Source of the DNA: Chara braunii
Lineage: Eukaryota; Streptophyta; Charophyceae; Charales; Characeae
Direction of reading: 5' to 3'
NCBI GenBank assembly: GCA_003427395.1
Contig: BFEA01000254.1
Coordinates: 803,737-828,219 of the forward strand
DNA: 24,483 nt
Positions within the stretch are counted from its first letter, which is position 1. Each line of letters begins with the position of its first letter. The position numbers were made by a program, and so were the translations under genes. The notes under the pieces were generated by a model. It had not been told where the DNA came from. It made no database searches and saw only the letters and a list, made by a program, of their open reading frames with translations. Shown here one piece after another: positions 8,013-17,673 of the stretch.

Positions 8013-8141
8013 TACCGTTTTAAATTTATCCGCCTGTCCGATGTCCAGTGACTGTCGTGTTGTTGAAGTGTCTAGGCTGAGGACACCTGGTTCTTGTGCT
8101 CGCTTGCGCACTGGGCTGGAAAGTTTGGGAATGCATCTATT

Positions 8142-8670
8142 CCGGAAAGTCTGTCACGTGTCTAATTGACTCTCTATCCTTTGAGTCTGCATGTGTTGGT
8201 GCGGAGCTTGTCCACTGAGGAATGCATCACACACATCATCATGCATGCACACACACGACACACACATTGTCATGCATGCACATGCCCGTCATCATGCATG
8301 CACACACATGACACACATCGTCATGCATGCACACACACGACACGCATCGTCATGCATGCACACACACGACACTCATTGTCATGCATGCACACACACGACA
8401 CACATCGTCATGCATGCACACGAATGACACACGTGTCGTCATGCATGCACACACATGAATCATCCACAGGCTCTATGGAATGATCACGTGGAAGGTCCCA
8501 GGCGCTGGGTCTCATTATTTCTTAGTATTATTAATAAGCCCAGTCCCGCGCAGCTTGGGGCGTCGACCAGGAACAGTGTGTCGTTGCAGCACCACACCTT
8601 GGAGGAGGTGCTGCTCTGTCCGTTCTGGGAGCCTGTTCGATCAGGAAAAATATGGTGTTGCAGCAACATA
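8142..8670. repeat. Tandem segmental duplication, unit 1 (529 bp)
   Basis: The unit begins CCGGAAAGTCTGTCACGTG, contains a minisatellite of about 29-bp units (TCGTCATGCATGCACACACA, then CGACACACA; about 8228-8456), then a unique-looking part with GGCTCTATGGAATGATCACG and ending ATGGTGTTGCAGCAACATA. It is followed immediately by a second unit. Histidine/threonine-rich frames across the minisatellite are not credible genes. Confidence 0.92.
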
Positions 8671-9150
8671 CCGGAAAGTCTGTCACGTGCCTAATTGACT
8701 CTCTATCCTTTGAGTCTGCATGTGTTGGTGCGGAGCTTGACCACTGAGGAATGCATCACACACATCGTCGCACATGCACACACACGACACACACATAGTC
8801 ATGCATGCACACACATGACACACATCGTCATGCATGCACACACACGACACACGTCGTCATGCATGCACACAAACGACACACATCGTCATGCATGCACACA
8901 CACGACACACACGTCGTCATGCATGCACACACACGAATCGTCCACAGGCTCTATGGAATGATCACGTGGAAGGTCCCAGGCGCAGGGTCTCATTATTACT
9001 TAGTGTTATTAATAAGCCCAGTCCCGCGCAGTTTGGGACGTCGACCAGGAACAGTGTGTTGTTGCAGCACCACCCCTTGGAGGAGGTGCCGCTCTGTCCG
9101 TTCTGGGAGCCTGTTCGATCGGGAAAAATATGGTGTTGCAGCAACATACC
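8671..9150. repeat. Tandem segmental duplication, unit 2 (about 480 bp)
   Basis: This is the same sequence as 8142-8670 with scattered substitutions and a shorter minisatellite (about 8765-8937), which accounts for the length difference. The copies are similar enough to imply recent duplication, or to cause assembly trouble. Confidence 0.9.
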
Positions 9151-9190
9151 TTGTACGAGGTGAAGCTCTGTTGATCGGGAAGGGTATTTT

Positions 9191-9735
9191 GTTGCAGTAC
9201 AAGACCGTGGAGGTGGTCAAGCTCTGTCCTTGCCTGACCCTTCTCCTCCCCCTCCCCTGCGTCTAATCAAGCTGCAGCAACTGCCTGCGCTGGTCAGACA
9301 GATGCTGGCAGTGCTGCGGAGGGGGGACTTCGGAATGCCAGGCCATTCTGCGAATGTTGTTGCAGTACAAGACTGTGGAGGAGGTGAAGCTCTGTCCTCT
9401 CTCGGAGACGGTTTGCCGGACCCTTCTCCCCCTCCCCTGTGTCTAATCAAGCTGCAGCAACTGCATGCGCCGATCAGACAGACTCTCGCACTGCTGCTTA
9501 GGGGGGCACTTCGGAATGCCAGGCCATTCTGTGAATGTCGTTGCAGTACAAGACGGTTACCGTGCAGGAGGAGGTGAAGCTCTGTGAAGCTCTGTCCGCG
9601 CTGAGAGGCAGTTTGCGTGACGCTTCCGCCTCCCCTGCGTCTAATCAAGCTGCTGCAACTGCCTTTGCTGACTAGACAAACTCTGCTAGTGCTGGCAAGG
9701 GGGGCACTATTTGCGCCAGGTCATTCTGCGAACAT
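9191..9735. repeat. Three tandem units of 168-196 bp
   Basis: Units start at 9191, 9359 and 9540 with GTTGCAGTACAAGAC, and contain GAAGCTCTGTCC, CCCCTGYGTCTAATCAAGCT, GACTTCGGAATGCC-like and CCAGGCCATTCTG blocks. The head of the unit resembles GTTGCAGCACCACACC inside the 529-bp duplication, so the whole 8.1-9.7 kb tract may be one evolving satellite. Open frames on both strands (9230-9577 plus, 9217-9648 minus) follow the repeat and show no known domain. Confidence 0.85.
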
Positions 9736-9963
9736 GTGGGATGTGCAATGCAAATGAGTGAATGACAGAAATCCAAATTGCATCATCACATTGGAAAGCA
9801 GATAGTCGTCTGTCACACAGCAAGCAGAATGCACCAAGAACACACCAAATAGGAGCAAAGCAATGAACTCAATTGTCAATGTCAGCCCCTGACTCGCCAC
9901 CATCAACGAAGTATCCAATGTTGCTCACAGACTCAGACACCTATCATAGCTTCCACTACGACG

Positions 9964-10792
9964 ATGCAACCAGAAGCACTTGAGCAGCGGACCGATGCTC
10001 ATGAAGACGTCTCCCATGCAGACCTCCACGACACACCAGGTACGCCCTCCTCTCTCCCAGGCTCATCCCCTGTCTGTCCCCCTCACAGGCTGTCCTCTAC
10101 GCCCAAGGACCACGACCATCCCCACCAGCATGCATACACGTACGGCCACCAGCATGCATGCACGTATGGCCTGGCTATGGCCGACATGCAGAGCTGTCCC
10201 CAGCAGCACCCAACAGCAGCGCTCGTGTGTGCGACCAGCTCTCAGACTGGCCAAGGTGCTCCTTCCAGCGTGCACTCCAGCAGGGCGCAGACAGTATGCA
10301 CCGGCCAGCAGGGCACAGACGGCATGCACCGACCAGAATTTGTCTGGGCGGGTGCCCAGCACTTTCCTTTATGGAGAGTGCGGGCTGCCTGGGCCCTGCC
10401 TGGGCGTGCGTGCGTGGTTCCTAGTAGCTTCACTTCCAGACCCATTATCTACTCCCAGGGCACTTTCCCGAAAGTGCCCTGGGCCTCTTTCGGTTGTAGG
10501 GCTCAACTGCCGGACACGGCCCGCGCTGCTCGCTGCTTCCTCATTGGCCGAAAGGGCATTTGCCACATTGCAGCGTGCGAGTGCTCCTGGTGCCCACGGT
10601 GCCTCAGTCACTCAGCCTGGGCCTGGCCGTTCCTCAACTGCCCCATGCTGCATTGTAACTATAGGGCGTGGGGGCAGCAGAGTCCACAAGGCCCCAGCCC
10701 AAATGTTGGGTGGTGAAATGTCGTGGGGACCCTTTTTTCACGAAGCCTCGCAGAAGTCCACAAGCCTCGCAGAAGAGTACTGTCACGTATAA
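9964..10792 (+). other. GC-rich region open in two frames; coding status unknown
   Basis: Two overlapping plus-strand frames stay open for 250 codons (9964-10716) and 270 codons (9980-10792), and the minus strand is also partly open. That is what GC-rich DNA with few stops gives by chance. Neither product shows a domain, signal peptide or membrane segment I recognise. Internal tandem duplications of 24 bp (about 10126-10173) and 27 bp (about 10283-10336) have lengths divisible by three, which would preserve a frame, but this is weak. It could be part of a degenerate retrotransposon. I would not annotate a protein without transcript evidence. Confidence 0.2.
10454..10483. repeat. 30-bp palindrome with 14-bp perfect arms
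   Basis: CCCAGGGCACTTTC and GAAAGTGCCCTGGG face each other across 2 bp. It would form a strong hairpin in RNA. It lies within the GC-rich open region and is not followed by a T run, so it is not an obvious terminator. Confidence 0.9.
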
Positions 10793-11560
10793 TCTCTGCA
10801 CCGACCACTATAAAGGAACGATCACTGCCAGCCTGCGATGAGAATTGAGATCCCTCGTTGTCTTGCGTTCATCCTTCCCCAGCCATCTATTAGCTGGCTC
10901 TGGCATAAGAGCTGCGATCCATGTTCATCTTTTCAAATATTATTAGCAGATTCTGCAGCAGCTACAGGTATATAATACGAATAAAGCAAATAACCTGACC
11001 CATCATGTCGTCTAGATGAGCAGAAAAAATACTAAACAGTTACAACAAAGTCGATAAAATGGTAACTTAAAGTTAAACATGTAAACACTTACTTGATCGA
11101 CATAACGAAACAAGGATATCTTATATCTTCAACGTCCCGACCCATCTATCATTAGCTGGTCTACATACCATGGAGGCCATCATGATGGGGCTCCTCGCTT
11201 AAATAACTGTGAGGCTCTGCATGTTTTGGCACACCGAGGACATACTATGTGTTGCTGATGTGTCCAGGCAGCTGTCATGGAAAGAATGTACACATTACAA
11301 TGTCAAAAGATTTGAAAAGATGGAGTAGGCTTTATAACTATTACAGAGAATAGTAGAATACATGTTTCGGAGAAATGCTGCACAGCGCGCAACCAGCACT
11401 CTTCTGTGTGGATTATTCCTGATGCCACTGTGCACCACACCCTATTTTTCGATGTCCCCCATGCAATGCTGCACTTCAGGCAGCTGCACCAGCATGTGAT
11501 GAAACTTCCTCCCTCCTTGGCTGGGTGATGAGTGGATGCAACAGCCTGATGGGGGAAACA
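10793..11560. other. Stretch without recognisable gene
   Basis: This contains a TATA-like CTATAAAGG at about 10808 and CCAGCCATCTATTAGCTGG near 10879, with a related CCCATCTATCATTAGCTGG near 11140. This could be LTR-type or promoter-like sequence, but no second LTR, primer-binding site or pol frame is visible in the window. Confidence 0.3.
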
Positions 11561-11621
11561 GACTGCCCCATGAACCACCTCCAGTGCAGCATAATGAAAG
11601 GTTATCGCCCAAGGGACCACA

Positions 11622-12135
11622 GGTTGTTGTGTACCAAATTTGGTCTCATTTGGAGCATTGGAATTTCCTCTAATAACAGTGATAAGACCATTTCCAAAAA
11701 CACTGAAAATTCTGAAAATTCGCTGATTCAAAATCCAAAATGTCATTCAAGTGCACTTTTGCCTTACTGTTATAACCTGTTTTTTTTTTGTTTTTTTTTT
11801 TTTTAATGGTTTTTTAATATGGTGTGCACTCTATGAAATGATGCAATTTTTTGGTTAAAAACTGAATAAAAAGGGATTCTGTTTTTCTTATAAATAACAT
11901 TAAAAAACGCTGAAATTTTGGGTCTCCGTTAACCACCTCTCAACAAACCATTAATAAAAAAACGAAAAAATAAAATAAAAACATGGTGAAACAGTAAGGC
12001 GAAAGTGCACTTGAATGACATTTTGGATTCAGCGAATTTTCAGAATTTTGAATTTTCAGCGTTTTTGGAAATGGTCTTATCAGAGGAAATTCCAATGCTC
12101 CAAATGAGACCAAATTTGGTACACAACAACCTTGA
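11622..12135. repeat. Large inverted repeat with about 150-bp arms
   Basis: The left arm (about 11622-11785) contains TTGTGTACCAAATTTGGTCT, CATTTGGAGCATTGGAATTT and CCAAAATGTCATTCAAGTGC. The same blocks recur in reverse complement at about 11985-12135 with few differences. The arms are separated by about 200 bp that includes a T tract and the first copy of a direct repeat. This is probably a fold-back element or inverted pair of one repeat; it has no coding content. Confidence 0.88.
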
Positions 12136-12378
12136 AGTAAGACAAAAAAAGCAAAAAAAAGAAAACAAAAAAAAAACACATAAAATTTCACCCCCAAACC
12201 CTAATTTCAGTTTTGGACCTGTTACTCAGGAGCTGAAACTGGGGGTCTCCCGTGGGTTTGTTAATATGTTGTGCACTCTAAGGAATGATGCAATTTTTGG
12301 TTAAAAAGGGCTTCTGGATTTCTTATAAATACCATTAAAAAAACGCTGAAATTTTGGGTCTCCGTTAACCACCTCTCT
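11815..12378. repeat. Direct repeat of about 120 bp nested with the inverted repeat
   Basis: TAATATGKTGTGCACTCTA, ATGATGCAATTTTTTGG, TTCTTATAAATAMCATTAAA and GGGTCTCCGTTAACCACCTC occur in order at 11815-11940 and again at 12261-12378. One arm of the inverted repeat lies between them. The second copy is slightly deleted. Confidence 0.88.
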
Positions 12379-12391
12379 CCGATACCGTCAT

Positions 12392-12541
12392 CACCCGTCC
12401 AGACAGGGCTATGTCGGTGGCACAAGTACAAGCGGGAGAAAGCCTGCGCTGCCGCTCTGTAATGAGCCAGTCACCTGTCCAGAGACAGGCTATGTCGGTG
12501 GCACAAGTACAAGCGGGAGAAAGCCTGCGCTGCCTGCACTG
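12392..12541. repeat. 80-bp tandem duplication
   Basis: CACCYGTCCAGA, GGCTATGTCGGTGGCACAAG and GCGGGAGAAAGCCTGCGCTG appear at 12392 and again exactly 80 bp later. Frames crossing it (12411-12848 plus, 12365-12733 minus) change register at each unit and are unlikely to be genes. A TGT microsatellite follows at about 12622-12652. Confidence 0.9.
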
Positions 12542-12771
12542 CCGCCATGTGCACATGCTCTCTCCTTGTTTCCTTGACACTGTGCCATGGCAGGATTTCT
12601 TTCTATCTATTTCCTCGCATTTTCCTGTTGCTGTTGTTGTTGTTGTTGTTGTTCGCTTTCGTTTTCCCTTCCAGCCAGCCCATGGTTCGGTATTGGGCCT
12701 TGCTGCACCACTCACCCAATCCAAAAAAGACAAAGATTATGGCAGGGTATATATGGACGTTTTAGAGGAAG

Positions 12772-12816
12772 ATTCATTCTCATTTTGTGCATTTGGTGGG
12801 TGGTGTGCCGAGGCCC
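12772..12816 (-). repeat. Shared terminal-type motif, copy 1
   Basis: On the minus strand GGGCCTCGGCACACCACCCA is followed by CCAAATGCACAAAATGAG. The same string with small changes occurs at 22482-22531, 22690-22725 and 22823-22862, and its first part at 3462-3480. It looks like the end of a dispersed transposon family. From 12817 to 13195 nothing recognisable is seen. Confidence 0.55.
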
Positions 12817-13200
12817 ATTATCACTTTGTTAATTGCATCTGCTGTTGATTGTTTAATCTCGTTTAATCTCTCCGGTCTGATGGTCGGCAGATCCTTTGTG
12901 GGATGTTAATTCGCCACTGGCTCAGAACCTCCTATATTTCTGATGGCTTTTTTTGGGCGAGCCCTAAGAATTCTGGAGTGTTTGCCCACTTGGTTTTGCC
13001 AGCCTTGGGGTGCACGATCCCCCCGGACTGCTGTTTGTCCGCGCTCTTCAGTCCGCGCTCTTCCCGCTCCGGGTCGCCCGTGGTTTAACTTCTTTTTTTT
13101 TCCCCTTTCGCCTTAAAGTTTCCACACAGTGCTAATTTCTGAAAAATATCTACGAAACATAGGCTATGAAGGTGAAGGACAAAGAGCGGAACATGGGTGG

Positions 13201-13211
13201 GGGGGAGAGAA

Positions 13212-13276
<65 letters not shown>
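13201..13276. repeat. GA microsatellite
   Basis: This is a GA run of about 75 bp with one T. Serine/leucine-rich antisense and arginine/glutamate-rich sense frames through it (including a 170-codon minus frame at 13085-13597) are repeat translations. A T tract lies at about 13412-13435. Confidence 0.97.
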
Positions 13277-13280
<4 letters not shown>

Positions 13281-13529
13281 AGAAAGGCACTTGCCTTGTC
13301 CAGCGTCCAGGGAGAGTCCGAATGGATGTTTGAACTTCTCTTGGAAATAAATAATGAGGCGGAAAATGCTCGGAGAGAGTGGCAAGTGATGTGGTTTCTT
13401 TGTCTCAGAGTTTTTTTTTTTTTTTTTTTTTTTTTCGGCCGGGCCCAAAATCTTGCAGTGACTGGAGTGACGAAGGTGAATGAAGCTCCTCCTTTGGCAC
13501 TAATCGTGGAGAATAAAATGGGATGTCTA

Positions 13530-13836
13530 GCTAGGCTACCAGCCGGGCCGCCCAGGTCGCCTTGTTTGCCCCGGCGGCTCGGTCGTGCATGCAACAAACT
13601 AGGTCCCAGGTAGGAAAAAAAAAAAGAGTCCAGAAATAAAAATAAGAAGTTATGTTATGCACAAAAATAAAGTGAACAACTTTTGCCTCAGGGTTACATC
13701 GAAATTCTTTACCAAATTTAAAATAAAAAATAAAAAAGTAAATTTATAAAGCAAGGTTTTTAACTTTTTATTTTTACTTTATTTTTTTTTGTGGCCCAGC
13801 CGGGCAAGTGGTTCCGGGCCACTCTGGCACCCTAGA
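13530..13836. mobile_element. Miniature inverted-repeat transposon, copy 3 (307 bp)
   Basis: Same family as 576-880 and 5145-5422: the left end is GCTAGGCTACCAGCCGGGCC and the right end is CTGGCACCCTAGA (one change from the family end). The core has TTATGTTATGCACAAAAATA and TTTTGCCTCAGGGTTACA. Flanks TGTCTA (13524-13529) and TGCCTA (13837-13842) form a 6-bp target-site duplication with one mismatch, in DNA that is not repetitive. Confidence 0.88.
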
Positions 13837-14094
13837 TGCCTAGTAACAGCAAGCAACAGCAACACTAATAATTTGATAAATAAATAGTAATAATTATTAA
13901 ATAATGTACATACTACGTACATGATATGATATTTCACCTATGTGTCTTCTCCCTTTCCCCCTACCTTTCCCCCTCCCTCTCCCTCGCCAGCCTTCGGTAG
14001 GCTTCCTGGCTGGCAAATTTCTTCTGGGTAGGTTTCGAGTCCCCTGTAGGGTAGATGAGGGGTGCACATGAGGGAATGTGCGGCTGTGTCCAAG

Positions 14095-14122
14095 GGGAGG
14101 GGGGGGGGAGGGGCAGGNGAGN
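14095..14122. other. G run followed by undetermined bases
   Basis: A G-rich run is followed by N at 14118 and 14122. This is probably poor read quality after a homopolymer. Frames across it are unreliable. Confidence 0.9.
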
Positions 14123-14170
14123 GGTGTGAAGGAAAGGATGGTCTACAGGATTTTAGAGACTGTAAACATC

Positions 14171-14295
14171 GTCCTTCGGGACATTCATGCCATATAAGTG
14201 AGCCCTCTGCTTCCCGTTCCACCTTTGGCTCCACTCTTGCGATCGACCAGATGCGAAGCATCAAAACTGGAATGATAAAACAACGATTGGCATGG
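14171..14295 (+). pseudogene. Split, degenerate U6-like sequence
   Basis: GTCCTTCGGGACATTCAT (14171-14188) is the U6 5' hairpin and start of the next segment. About 70 bp later AAAACTGGAATGATAAAAC and GATTGGCATGG (14262-14295) resemble the U6 middle with several changes. An insertion or rearrangement between them is the simplest reading. The 5' part is convincing; the second part could be chance. Confidence 0.45.
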
Positions 14296-14465
14296 ATTAC
14301 GTAGTAGTGTTAGGAAGGCAGGGAGAAAAAAAAATTTGAGAGAAGGACATAGTGTACTTCTTGAAAAAAGAAGGAAAAGAAAGAAAGAAAAAAGGGAGAC
14401 TGTAACCATGTTTCCTTCCACGATTTCCTTTTCTAGTAAGTTCCTTTCATTCCCTAATCAGGCTA

Positions 14466-14466
<1 letters not shown>

Positions 14467-14516
<50 letters not shown>
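14467..14516. repeat. 50-bp poly-A tract flanked by GGCTAC
   Basis: This is a pure A run with GGCTAC immediately on both sides (14461-14466 and 14517-14522). It could be an inserted A tail with a short duplication, or polymerase slippage or assembly noise next to the nearby adapter. Confidence 0.85.
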
Positions 14517-14519
<3 letters not shown>

Positions 14520-14732
14520 TACTAGACCTGGGGTGAGGTTAGACATGACTGGAAATCGTGGTGAGGTCCAACTTTCCCGGATTCTCCTTTTCTGACCGTT
14601 GATTGCGAGGCCCAAAAGAAATAATCCGGGGAAGTTTAAGCTTGCCACGAGATGTGCTCGGACTGACAAACCGTCTCCAATTTAGAAAGCCTGTCCAAAT
14701 CCGGAGAACCTTCCCAATGAAGGATGTGGAAA

Positions 14733-14754
14733 GCTTTTTTTTTTTTTTTTTTTN
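14733..14754. other. Poly-T tract ending in an undetermined base
   Basis: A T run ends in N at 14754, about 58 bp before the adapter sequence. It adds to the evidence that this part of the assembly is low quality. Confidence 0.85.
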
Positions 14755-14811
14755 CCCAAGAGGCCCGCAGCCGTGCGAAGCTCTGCGCCATGATCACATC
14801 TTGTCCTTCCC

Positions 14812-14849
14812 CTGTCTCTTATACACATCTAGATGTGTATAAGAGACAG
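14812..14849. other. Nextera (Tn5) mate-pair junction adapter: sequencing artefact
   Basis: CTGTCTCTTATACACATCT is joined directly to its reverse complement AGATGTGTATAAGAGACAG. Each half is the 19-bp Tn5 mosaic end used in Nextera kits, and the 38-bp head-to-head pair is the duplicated junction left when circularised mate-pair fragments are ligated. It is exact at every base, so it is unlikely to be natural. Sequence on either side of about 14830 may come from places several kilobases apart. Confidence 0.97.
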
Positions 14850-15484
14850 AAACTGTAACATCCGTTAAAATTGACCTATACACCCAGACAAGTTTTTTTT
14901 TTTTTTTTTTTTCTGAATCCACCTCTCTCTGCCTGCCTACCGCAACTCCCAAGGTTATAGAGAGGGGACCCCTGCAAGCATAGCAACCTCTCAGAGTGAA
15001 AGGGATGTTGTGTGTTGCCACCCTTGCCTTAGTGGTCAGGGAGCAGGCTTGGGGCTGCCGGTCAGGCCCAGGCTATAACACAAAGACTGAGCATTTTGCA
15101 AGTAGCTGCGCCTCCCTTTTCTTCTTCCGCCACCCCTATCGATGAACGGGAGTGTCTGGGGCCAGCACACGGGTACTAAGAGGAAATGAAGGAGAGGAAC
15201 AACTTATCATTTGGTTGCCGTGGGCCACCGACTGCCCTTTGTGAACTCTACGTCCGGGGATGACCGGGGATGTGGTCCTGCGCTGGTCCAAGTGCCGTAT
15301 GACACCAACTGCCCTTTGAATGTTACGTCCGGCCTGGTATATATATGGTGGAAGATTTGATGTCGCAATCACATCGGTCTTTGAGAAGGAAGTTCTATTT
15401 TCTTATCAAGGCTAGGGGAGAAAGCATATTCTGTGTCATAAGACTTTTGTTCTCTTTTGCATGCCGAATACGAGGCTGGACATG
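14850..15484. other. Stretch without recognisable gene
   Basis: This contains a T tract (about 14892-14912) and two diverged copies of a short block, ACTGCCCTTTG followed by ACGTCCGG (about 15230-15258 and 15307-15334). A short minus frame (15136-15372) spans these copies and has no known family. Confidence 0.4.
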
Positions 15485-15586
15485 TGTCCTTCGGGACTTT
15501 ATAAAAGGATTGGAACGATACAGAGAAAGAAGATCACCATGGCCCCTGCGCAAGGATGGCACCCATAAATCAAGAAATGGTCCAAA
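15485..15586 (+). pseudogene. U6 snRNA retropseudogene, copy 3
   Basis: The 5' hairpin GTCCTTCGGGAC is present. It is followed by TTTATAAAAGGATTGGAACG, ACAGAGAAAGAAGATCACC, ATGGCCCCTGCGCAAGGATG and AAATCAAGAAATGGTCCAAA. It shares the AAAG and GG insertions with copies 1 and 2, but has extra substitutions (TTAGC to TCACC, ACACGC to GCACCC). There is no T-run terminator; an ACAT microsatellite follows. It is a pseudogene by its core changes. Confidence 0.87.
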
Positions 15587-15591
15587 TCCCT

Positions 15592-15726
15592 TACACATAC
15601 ATACATACATAAGTAAAGTGAAAGATATACAATATGGTAATTGTTATTATAACGATAATTATCATATATTGGATATCTATAATATGATCTGGATATTTAT
15701 ACCATACATACATACATACATACACT
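15592..15726. repeat. ACAT microsatellite pair with AT-rich spacer
   Basis: CATA units at about 15594-15612 and 15703-15724 bracket an AT-rich stretch. From 15727 to 16330 I see only unrecognised frames, including 127 codons at 15757-16140 with no known domain. Confidence 0.75.
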
Positions 15727-16349
15727 CGTAATGCTGAAGAAAATAGCTGTCCTTGCATGACGCTTCATGCGGGCCCAACAGAAAACCAAACGGGAGGTGG
15801 TGCCGGCGGGGGGTGGCCTGTTTGGAAAGCACCTAATCTTTTTCACTTTTTACGCTGTGGAGTGGCCCAGATTTTTGGCTGTCTGGCGCTGCGTGAAACC
15901 ACATTTTTCTTTCCTGGTCTGTATCTGTCGTGCGCCTGTTGGGTGTTTACTGCTGGATGGGTGCCCGTCATTTCGCGACTGTTCCTCAGGCGGATGCGCT
16001 TGAGTGGCTCCGACTGCTCTTCAGGAGGAAATCGATTGTCTGACCCTGGTGGCTTAAACTACCAGTACCCTGGCCGGGGACCCCGCGGGCACCTGCTGGT
16101 TGACCCCGTCGCTGCTGAGGTGGTCCTGCCGAGGGGGTAAGACCGTAAAAGACATAGTATCGTTCGTCAATTTTGGCAATTTGTCGCTCTGGCCGGCGCA
16201 GAGTACATGCTGATGCATAAAGGGGAAAGTATTTCTAAGTTTTGTATTCATACCGTACTCGGAGAAAGTGGGCCCTATAAGATGTAGCCCGTCGATCCCA
16301 AGGGAAACTTTCCCTGCGAGCACCAGAACGCGATGAGCTGTCCGGATAC

Positions 16350-16525
16350 AAGTACAGGTGTTTGCAAAGAGGTCGTAGTAAAGAGGTTGCGAGCTCGACT
16401 TGTGGTCACCGTGGAATGATATGAATATGGCAATATACAGTAATGGGCGTAGAACATGCAACTGTTAGCGAAGAAGTCATGAGCTCGAATTGCGACGGAA
16501 TCCTGCGAATACAGGAATGGTAGGT
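16350..16525. repeat. Two diverged direct repeats of about 95 bp
   Basis: AAGAGGTTGCGAGCTCGACTTG and AAGAAGTCATGAGCTCGAATTG are equivalent points about 95 bp apart, each preceded by a TTGCAAA/TTAGCGAAG-type block and followed by GAATAYRG. A 135-codon minus frame (16054-16461) covers them; no family is recognised. From 16526 to 18066 I see no gene or RNA I can support. Confidence 0.45.
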
Positions 16526-17223
16526 GGTTTGCCATTGATTTTGTCATTTTCCGCCCTTTCCTTTCACGGTACATACAAAAGCAGGAGATGGAATCGTCTC
16601 AAGGCTGGAGCTGGAGTTCTGGTGGAATAAGATGAGTAGAGGCGTTTAGGGTATATTGTTTTCCTTTCGTTTCATTTCGTATGTTTCTCTGTTTTGTTTT
16701 TTTCTCCCCTGGTTTGCAGGATTGGCTTTTCCCGTTGCGCTATTTGTCGTTTTGCAGTGTGTATCTGCTGGAGGGTGTAATTAACCCCCTCGGCGTGCCG
16801 CGCCATATTTTTCCGTTCCCTGCTTGCCTCTCCTATTCTTCTGCCTCACACCTGCAGCATTACCACCCTACGAGGTCTACCCCTTGGTGATGGTCCCAGG
16901 CAGCCCGCTAGTGGTCTGGGAGTCTGCACCCTAGGACTACAGTCCAGAGTAGTCGTCCGGAATAGTCGTCCGGAATAGTCGTTGCTTTTGCCGGCAAAAT
17001 CGCAGTCCAGAGGGCTGTCAGCTTCTCTCAGGTGGCTCCTTGTATTCTCGACACCATGATGTCTGAATTCTGTATAGTGGTCACATGTCAGGATCTCCTT
17101 TCGGCGATCTCCCACCTCTCGTTTGTCGTACGTTCGGGCATAGGTTCCGTCGTTTCCTATTTGGCCTTCTGGCTGCTTGGGAAGAGGTGAATCAGATCCT
17201 TTGTCCCAGGGGTTTGTTAAACT

Positions 17224-17673
17224 TTGTTTCCTTCCCCCCTCCCCGGGGAGAAAAAAAGCCCCATGTGGGCCCGTCCCCGTATCCATTCCGCCTTTGTCTG
17301 GGATTGTATTTCATCGGTTGCAGTACAGGTTGTGGTTGTGAGTGTGGTGTCTCTCGCATTTTTATCTGGCGCCTTCTCTCCCCGAGTGACCTGGATTACC
17401 TGCAAACAGAATATGTTAAGTCGTGAGAGCAGAAAGTTCACATCGTGCCGGATTGTCTCAGGTTATAGCGGTGATAATCCACCAGTATGTTTCCCAATTA
17501 TTTGCAAGGACGAGGTTATTAATACGTCTTGTTTGCCAGGGCTTGGGCTACCAAATTTGAAGCCTGCGCCAGATGGGCACAAATCAGCATGCAGAACAAA
17601 TCGTCAAGGCTCTGAAGTGCTGGCGGTTTTAAAAAGGGTGAGAAGTCAGGAGGGTAGAATGAAGCTGAGATAG
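17224..17673 (+). other. 149-codon open frame, coding status unknown
   Basis: This is an uninterrupted plus frame without a recognisable family. Its N-terminal part has a hydrophobic run and its C-terminal part is basic. No splice or promoter context is clear, and the overlapping minus strand is also partly open. A TAAA microsatellite follows at about 17698-17717. I would not call it a gene on this evidence. Confidence 0.12.

Noticed and set aside
8166-9266. Histidine/threonine-rich frames with regular repeats
   Set aside because: They are generated by the GCATGCACACACA minisatellite; the same array is open in more than one frame and copies change register.
10700-10960. LTR of a gypsy- or copia-type retrotransposon (starts TGTTGGGTGG, TATA-like CTATAAAGG)
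   Set aside because: No second LTR, primer-binding site, polypurine tract or pol domain was found in the window.
13085-13597. 170-codon minus frame with long serine/leucine run
   Set aside because: It crosses the GA microsatellite, a T tract and the end of a miniature transposon, which a real gene is unlikely to do.
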